Positions 59,500 to 64,000 of a DNA stretch of 64,000 nt are shown one piece after another. Location of the stretch: contig CALGSZ010000057.1 of NCBI GenBank assembly GCA_937901745.1, positions 1-64,000 of the forward strand, written 5' to 3'. This stretch comes from an uncultured Chloroflexota bacterium. Its GTDB lineage: Bacteria; Chloroflexota; Chloroflexia; Thermomicrobiales; UBA6265. The notes below the pieces were generated by a model that was not told where the DNA came from, did no database searches, and worked only from the letters and a program-made list of their open reading frames with translations. Every line of letters begins with the position of its first letter. Positions within the stretch are counted from its first letter, which is position 1. A program made the position numbers and the translations under genes.

Positions 59500-59822
59500 A
59501 GGTTCAGACCACGTCACCATCCAAGTCTCCCGGCCACGCATGCGTCTGAGGTCATGAGACCGGGAAGCAGTTCAGCATCACGGCCGAAATAGGCTGCCAG
59601 CAACCTATACGACCAGGTAGGATAGTATCGCTACCTTCGCAATCGGAAAGACAGGAGTGTTATTAGATTTTCAGGCGAATGTGTCGGGAATCACAACCCG
59701 TCTTTGTCGGGAAAATCCTGACTGCCTGGAAACCGAATCTCGACGTTACCCCCTGCCGACAGCAGAAAATTGGCGTCGGAGCATAGATTTCTCCGTGACG
59801 TCGCGTGGTCGCGAAAGATGGG
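59500..59822. other. Divergent intergenic region before the translin-like gene
   Basis: About 320 bases without a gene. GGTAG (59616-59620) and CTACC (59631-59635) flank GATA/TATC in a near palindrome. I see no convincing promoter with both hexamers. Confidence 0.5.
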
Positions 59823-60506
59823 ATGTGCCAGGAGATGTCCGATAGTCAGACCGATCTGCAAGCAATTGCCAGCGGAATCATTCAGCGACTGGACATTCTG
59901 AACGCCGCTCGCGACCGCGCGCTCAACGAGGGACGGCAGATCGTCCGGCTGTCGGCGAACACGGTACGGGCGATTCACCGGGGAGAGCTCGATCAGGCCT
60001 CCGCGCTGCTCGCGGAGGCGCGATCGCTGCTGGCCGCGTTGGTCGAGCATCTCCAACCCTATCCGGTGCTCCACTGGGCTGGCTATGTCCAGGACGCGAT
60101 GAAGGAGTACGCCGAGGCGAGCACGATGCTCGCGATCGTTCAGGGGAGTCCGATTCCGCCGCCGGAGGAGCTTGGCGTCGAGGACGCTCCCTACCTGAAC
60201 GCCTTGGCGGAGGCGGCGAGCGAGCTGCGCCGGCAGATTCTCGACCTCTTGCGCGCCGGCGATGTCGCCCGCGCCGAGCACTTCCTCGCGGTGATGGACG
60301 AAATTTACGATGTCCTCATCGCTGTTGACTTCCCGGAAGCGATCACAGGCGGCCTCCGGCGCACGACAGATCAGCTGCGCGGGGTGCTGGAGCGAACGCG
60401 CGGCGACGTGACGATGACGCTCACGCAGCAGCGACTGCAACGACAGCTGGCGGAGACGCGAGCAGCGATCGGCGATGACGAAGACGATGATGAGGACGAC
60501 GACTGA
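59823..60506 (+). CDS. Translin-like RNA-binding protein
   Basis: A 227-residue all-helical protein. The C-terminal pattern GGLRRTTDQLRGVLERTRGDVTMTL is the translin signature known from archaea, with the Arg/Asp-rich segment typical of the family. The rest shows heptad-like helices (IIQRLDILNAARDRALNEGRQIVRLSA). The tail is Asp/Glu-rich (DDEDDDEDDD). Translins bind single-stranded RNA or DNA; the archaeal-type form in bacteria is uncommon. The start is uncertain among 59805, 59823 and 59835. Confidence 0.7.
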   Translation: MCQEMSDSQTDLQAIASGIIQRLDILNAARDRALNEGRQIVRLSANTVRAIHRGELDQASALLAEARSLLAALVEHLQPYPVLHWAGYVQDAMKEYAEASTMLAIVQGSPIPPPEELGVEDAPYLNALAEAASELRRQILDLLRAGDVARAEHFLAVMDEIYDVLIAVDFPEAITGGLRRTTDQLRGVLERTRGDVTMTLTQQRLQRQLAETRAAIGDDEDDDEDDD

Positions 60507-60527
60507 CGCCGCACTTCGCCTGACTGA

Positions 60528-61397
60528 TCAGGAGGGCGGCGTGCCAGTTGGCGTTCCGATCGGCTGCAGCAGATCCGGCGCGGGTACGATCTCGATTTCG
60601 TAGAGCTTCGGCCACAACTTTCCGGTGACGAAGATCCGGTTAGTGGCTGGGTCGTAGGCGATCCCGTTCAGCACGTCCACGCGGTGGTCCCCACGATCTT
60701 CCGGCGTCAACAGGCCGGAGAGGTCGATCCAACCGCGAACCTCGCCTGTCTCCGGATCGATCCGAACGATTCGATCGGTCCGCCAGACGTTGGCCCAGAT
60801 CTCACCGCCAATGTATTCCAGCTCGTTGAGGAGCATGACTGGCTTTCCTGCATCCTCGACCGTGATCTGGCGCACGGCGCGGAACGTCTCAGGATCGCGG
60901 AAGGTGAGCGTGCTGCTGCCGTCGCTCATGATCAGCTGCTCGCCGTCCGTCGTCAGTCCCCAGCCCTCGCCCTCGTACTCGAATGTGGTCAGGAGCTCGA
61001 ACGTCTCGCGGTCGTAGACGAAGCAGGTCCGGCTCTTCCAGGTGAGCTGATAAATGCGACTGCCGAGAAGGGCGATCCCTTCGCCGAAATGCCGGGTGTC
61101 GAGCGCGACGGAGCGCAGAACCTCGCCGGTCTCGAGCTCGACGAGTCGCAAGGTTGATTTGCCCTCGCGGCCGGTCCCCTCGAGGAGCAGGCCGTCGTCG
61201 TAGACGAGCCCCTGAGTGAATGCGTCCGGGTCATGGGGGTATGACTGGACCACGTGATAGCCGGCAACAGGCGCGGCCTCTTCCGCGATCGCACTGAACT
61301 CGATGTAGCTGAGCGGACCGAGCGAGATTATAGCGAGCAGGAGCGCGGCGAACCTGAGCCGCGTTGCGCGCGAGCTGGTTCTGGACATAAGCACCAT
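60528..61397 (-). CDS. Glutaminyl-peptide cyclotransferase (plant-type)
   Basis: A 289-residue beta-propeller enzyme. HVVQSYPHDPDAFTQGLVYDDGLLLEGTGREGKSTLRLVELETG and GWGLTTDGEQLIMSDGSSTLTFRDPETF, NELEYIGGEIWANVW are the family motifs. It forms pyroglutamate at protein N-termini. The N-terminus holds a signal or anchor (ALLLAIISLGPLSYIEF). It lies six bases after the trehalose-phosphatase gene and is likely co-transcribed. Confidence 0.9.
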   Translation of the reverse strand: MVLMSRTSSRATRLRFAALLLAIISLGPLSYIEFSAIAEEAAPVAGYHVVQSYPHDPDAFTQGLVYDDGLLLEGTGREGKSTLRLVELETGEVLRSVALDTRHFGEGIALLGSRIYQLTWKSRTCFVYDRETFELLTTFEYEGEGWGLTTDGEQLIMSDGSSTLTFRDPETFRAVRQITVEDAGKPVMLLNELEYIGGEIWANVWRTDRIVRIDPETGEVRGWIDLSGLLTPEDRGDHRVDVLNGIAYDPATNRIFVTGKLWPKLYEIEIVPAPDLLQPIGTPTGTPPS

Positions 61398-61403
61398 CCG
61401 AGT

Positions 61404-62261
61404 TCAGCGTGAGGTCGTCGTGCTCGAATCCGCTTCGAGCGCGTCCGCGAGCGCGGTCAGCAGCGCGACGCAGCCGTCTACACCTAATACGGAGACGTCG
61501 GCCGCCTCGGCGACCGAGGGATGCGTCTCCGCGCTGAGGACAGCGACCGCGACGGTTCCGATGCCGTCATTCTCGCGCAGCGCGCGAATCGCGACGAAGG
61601 CATCGACGTCTGTCACATCGTCACCAAAGTAGGCGACGCCACTGAGCGCGCGCTCGCGGGCGAGGTCGACGATCGCCGTGCCCTTGTTGACGACGACGCG
61701 CGGCCGAATCTCGATGACGAAGCGCCCCTCGGTCACGCGAAGACCGTGTCGTTCCGCCGCTTCCCGTGTCAGCGCGAGGAGATGTTCGCGGACAGCCTCG
61801 GGTTGGGGCGAGAGGCGGTAATGGATCGAGGCGGTCAGGTGCTTGTGCTCGAAGATGAGCCCTTCATCAATGGCCGCCGACTTTGCCGCGTTGCGGATCT
61901 CGTCAAGGGCTTGGGTGAGGGAAGCGACGGCCGTCGCCGCGCTAGGGTGGATCCAGTGTGTATCGCCTTGTCGCCGCTCGAGTCCGTGGTTGCCGACGAC
62001 GGTGACGCCCGGGATGCCGACCATCGCGGCGCCGTCGCTCGCTAAGCGGCCGGTGATGACGCCGACAAAGTCGAGCCGCGCCGCCAGCCGCTGGAGGGCC
62101 GCGCGTGCCGCCTCAGTGACGACGGCTTCGGCCGGAGTCGGCGCGATGGCGCAGATCGTCCCGTCTATGTCGGTGAAGAGCCCTGCGGGCGCTCGTCGGA
62201 GGACGGCGAGGCACCGCTCCAAGACGGCTTGATCGACGCTGGGTGCTGTCTCGTGCCGCAT
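61404..62261 (-). CDS. otsB: Trehalose-phosphatase
   Basis: A 285-residue HAD phosphatase that releases trehalose from trehalose-6-phosphate. AGLFTDIDGTICAIAPTP (motif I DxDGT), FVGVITGRL (motif II), and YFGDDVTDVDAFVAI (motif IV) are present; the cap domain (about 100-185) fits the trehalose-6-P site. GAGGAGC precedes the ATG. OtsA is not in the window. It supplies trehalose that treS can convert to maltose. Confidence 0.88.
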   Translation of the reverse strand: MRHETAPSVDQAVLERCLAVLRRAPAGLFTDIDGTICAIAPTPAEAVVTEAARAALQRLAARLDFVGVITGRLASDGAAMVGIPGVTVVGNHGLERRQGDTHWIHPSAATAVASLTQALDEIRNAAKSAAIDEGLIFEHKHLTASIHYRLSPQPEAVREHLLALTREAAERHGLRVTEGRFVIEIRPRVVVNKGTAIVDLARERALSGVAYFGDDVTDVDAFVAIRALRENDGIGTVAVAVLSAETHPSVAEAADVSVLGVDGCVALLTALADALEADSSTTTSR

Positions 62262-62285
62262 CGTGCTCCTCGTGGATCGAGCGTG

Positions 62286-62972
62286 CTACGGAAGGGTGAA
62301 ACGATAGACCGTGCCGTCCGGTCCGACAAATACGTCCCTGATCTCCCCTCGTCGCTCGACCGCCACATGGTAGAGCACGGTGTCAAAGGGAGCCGAGCTG
62401 GGGCCGAACGGGATTGCCTGCGTATTCAACCGAAGCTCGACCCCGGTCGAGGGGCTCAGCTCGTCGGTGTCGCTATAGCCGGCCTTGGCAAGCGTGTGCC
62501 GAAGCAGGCCGAACGAGATCGAGTCGGTCGGCAGCGTCGGAATGCGCTCGGGATCGATCTCCGCGGGTTGCGTTTCGCCCGTGTCGCTCAGGTAGAAGGC
62601 CTGGGCCGTGTCGGAATAGAACGTTGCCTGCCAGCGGAAGCCCGGCTCGAAGAGCTGGCAGCCGACCCGCAAGCTGTTCAGCCGGGCGTCGGGCTGCCAG
62701 GCCAGCGCCTTGGCCCGCGCCGCTTCCAAACCAGCTCGCCATTCCTGGTCCATCTGCGGCAAATCGCCAATGAGCAGCCGGCCGTCCTCACAGGCCATGC
62801 GCTCCTCACCCGCGCTCTCGGCGGTTACGGTGTCTGTCGCTGATGCGGTTGCCTCGGTTGCCGCTTGCGGTCCCGCTGCCGAGGGACCGCCGCATCCCAC
62901 GAGAACGACGAGTACGAGAAGGGGGGCGATGGCGGGGAGGGCGTTGCGTCGTCGCGAGCCTATCCGTCTCAT
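62286..62972 (-). CDS. Lipoprotein of unknown function
   Basis: A 228-residue protein. A basic N-terminus (MRRIGSRRRN) and hydrophobic core end in LVGC, a lipobox, so it should be lipid-anchored. A Thr/Ala-rich linker follows, then a globular domain with ACEDGRLLIGDLPQMDQEW. No family recognised. ATG 62972 is chosen because the lipobox needs this distance; 18 upstream residues are probably not translated. Confidence 0.65.
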   Translation of the reverse strand: MRRIGSRRRNALPAIAPLLVLVVLVGCGGPSAAGPQAATEATASATDTVTAESAGEERMACEDGRLLIGDLPQMDQEWRAGLEAARAKALAWQPDARLNSLRVGCQLFEPGFRWQATFYSDTAQAFYLSDTGETQPAEIDPERIPTLPTDSISFGLLRHTLAKAGYSDTDELSPSTGVELRLNTQAIPFGPSSAPFDTVLYHVAVERRGEIRDVFVGPDGTVYRFTLP

Positions 62973-63101
62973 GCTGCCCGATCTGCCATCCGATGGCTGG
63001 TTCGCATGACACGCCAGCCGTTGCAAGCGTTGCGATCATACCACGCGGTCTCCGGTCTCCCGCGCCCGGCAGTGCTTGCAAAAAGCTAGCGCTGTCTCGG
63101 A

Positions 63102-63107
63102 TATACT
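63102..63107 (+). promoter_or_regulatory. -10 hexamer of the cysS promoter
   Basis: TATACT stands in a locally AT-rich stretch. TTGCAA (63076-63081) is the best -35, but the spacer is 20 bases, longer than usual. Confidence 0.4.
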
Positions 63108-63148
63108 GACAGTGATTCACCGGTGACCCGTCGTCATGTTTGCCCGCC

Positions 63149-63226
63149 GCCGAGTTGGTCTAGCGGCTCGACGCTGGGGACACCGTAGTCTGAAAAGCGT
63201 CCAGGTGGTCGCTTCCGACCGTCGGA
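63149..63226 (+). promoter_or_regulatory. Structured leader of the cysS-family gene
   Basis: Four stems are visible: a tRNA D-arm-like hairpin GCCG-AGTTGGTCTAG-CGGC (63149-63167); GACGCT (63170-63175) with AGCGTC (63196-63201); GGTCG-CTTC-CGACC (63207-63220); and TCCGAC-C-GTCGGA (63214-63226). The last two exclude each other and end at the ribosome site. Confidence 0.45.
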
Positions 63227-63242
63227 GCGGAGAAGGAGCAGG

Positions 63243-64000
63243 ATGTATCTCTTCAACACGCAGACGGGCCAGATCGAGCCGTTCACCGCCCGAAACGGCA
63301 CGGTAGGGATCTACGTTTGCGGAGTCACCCCGTACGACACTACGCACATCGGTCACGCGTTCACGTTTCTGACATTCGATATCCTCGTCCGGTACTTGCG
63401 CTTCCTCGGCCACCGCGTGACCTACGTCCAAAACGTCACCGACATTGACGACGACATTCTCCGAAAATCGCGAGAGGTCGGGATGGCCTGGGACGAGCTC
63501 GCGCGCGTAGAGACGGAAAAGTACGTGCAGGATATGCGCGATCTCAACGCGCTCGAGCCGGATCACTTCGTTCGCGCGACCGATCACATCAATGACATGA
63601 TCGCCATTATCGAGCAGCTGCTCGAGAAGGGATTCGCGTACGAAGTCAATGGGAGCGTCTACTTTTCCGTCGATCGTGACGAAGAATTCGGCAAGCTGAG
63701 CCATCTCCCGCGGGAGGAGATGCTGCCGATCGCCAACGAGCGCGGCAATAATCCGGATGACCCGAATAAGCGTGATCCGCTCGATTTCGTGCTGTGGCAG
63801 GCGGCGCAGCCGGGCGAGCCGACGTGGGATTCGCCATGGGGACCGGGGCGGCCCGGTTGGCACATCGAGTGCACCGCGATGGCGACACGCTATCTCGGCC
63901 CGCGGATCGACATACACGGGGGCGGCGCAGACCTCGTCTTCCCGCACCACGAGTGCGAGATCGCGCAGAGCGAGAACGCGACCGGACTGGAGCCCTTCGC
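63243..64000 (+). CDS. Cysteinyl-tRNA synthetase family protein (CysS/MshC-like), partial
   Basis: The first 252 residues of a class I ligase; the gene runs off the window. VCGVTPYDTTHIGHAFTF holds the first zinc Cys and the HIGH motif, PGRPGWHIECTAMA the second, and FPHHECEIAQSE the His and Glu ligands. In the same segment CysS usually has CGPTVYD, while TPYD-TH-GHA, YVQNVTDIDDD, and KRDPLDFVLWQ with PGEPTWDSPWGPGRPGW recall mycothiol ligase MshC. HHExEIAQSE is CysS-like. The KMSKS region is beyond the edge. AAGGAG lies four bases before the ATG. Probably cysS of a divergent type. Confidence 0.85.
   Translation, partial: MYLFNTQTGQIEPFTARNGTVGIYVCGVTPYDTTHIGHAFTFLTFDILVRYLRFLGHRVTYVQNVTDIDDDILRKSREVGMAWDELARVETEKYVQDMRDLNALEPDHFVRATDHINDMIAIIEQLLEKGFAYEVNGSVYFSVDRDEEFGKLSHLPREEMLPIANERGNNPDDPNKRDPLDFVLWQAAQPGEPTWDSPWGPGRPGWHIECTAMATRYLGPRIDIHGGGADLVFPHHECEIAQSENATGLEPF

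Noticed and set aside
63141..63242. T-box riboswitch or full tRNA gene before the cysS-family gene
   Set aside because: AGGTGGT recalls the T-box core but the ACCGCG part is absent and the leader is too short. The D-arm-like hairpin has no matching anticodon, T and acceptor arms.
63117..63950. 277-codon minus-strand open frame at the window end
   Set aside because: The plus strand encodes HIGH and zinc motifs of a cysteinyl-tRNA ligase in this stretch, so the minus frame is a shadow.

Overview
The window is GC-rich, densely coded chromosomal DNA with no insertion sequence, prophage, CRISPR array or rRNA. The gene set points to Chloroflexota, probably a Thermomicrobia/Sphaerobacter-like bacterium: an alaS, baseplate-J-like and ruvX cluster, a complete GlgE alpha-glucan route with a GH57 branching enzyme, Tat-exported solute-binding proteins, and TTG/GTG starts with strong Shine-Dalgarno sites. 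This assignment is inference from gene content.

Layout. (1) 77-469: a small Cys-rich exported protein with its own promoter and terminator. (2) 789-15512: a same-strand catabolic locus of 13 genes behind a good sigma-70-type promoter that carries a FadR-like TGGT-N2-ACCA operator. It encodes a VOC protein, an SDR, a D-2-hydroxyacid dehydrogenase, a complete CUT2 (ribose-type) ABC importer, an HpcH/HpaI aldolase, a CUT1 binding protein with two permeases but no ATPase, a 3-hydroxyacyl-CoA dehydrogenase-like enzyme, a FadR/GntR regulator and a large protein resembling D-apionate lactonase. I read it as uptake and breakdown of an unusual sugar or sugar acid. (3) 15606-18662: an MMPL exporter and a divergent TetR regulator that share one palindrome. 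(4) 18788-31458: a sugar isomerase-like TIM barrel, a TPR-like protein, a Sir2 deacylase behind a LexA-like box, an M50-like protein with CBS domains, a c-di-AMP receptor-like protein, ruvX, a baseplate-J-like membrane protein, alaS, an amylo-1,6-glucosidase-type enzyme and ftsY. (5) 31492-35854: a sulfur island with an FmdB zinc ribbon, a CstR-like regulator, a CstB-like persulfide dioxygenase/rhodanese, a rhodanese and a divergent exported sulfite oxidase. (6) 35978-45651: an aldo/keto reductase, a zinc-ribbon membrane protein, an AhpD-like protein, Dps, ffh, a glutaredoxin-PDZ fusion, MgtC, a TrmH-type methyltransferase, a decayed transglycosylase-like protein, a SprT-like protein and a single-domain response regulator. 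(7) 45782-62261: glycogen/trehalose metabolism with malQ, GH57 branching enzyme, maltokinase, treS, glgE, glgX and trehalose phosphatase, interspersed with an alcohol dehydrogenase, a MarR regulator, a bacterial translin and a glutaminyl cyclase. (8) 62286-64000: a lipoprotein, then a cysS-family gene behind a structured leader, cut by the window edge.

The most coherent units are the sugar-acid operon, the persulfide-to-sulfate island with its operator inside the promoter spacer, and the trehalose to maltose to maltose-1-phosphate to glucan pathway. Several proteins keep a family fold but lack a catalytic residue (M50, transglycosylase-like, SprT-like). No database search was possible, so functions rest on motif recognition.
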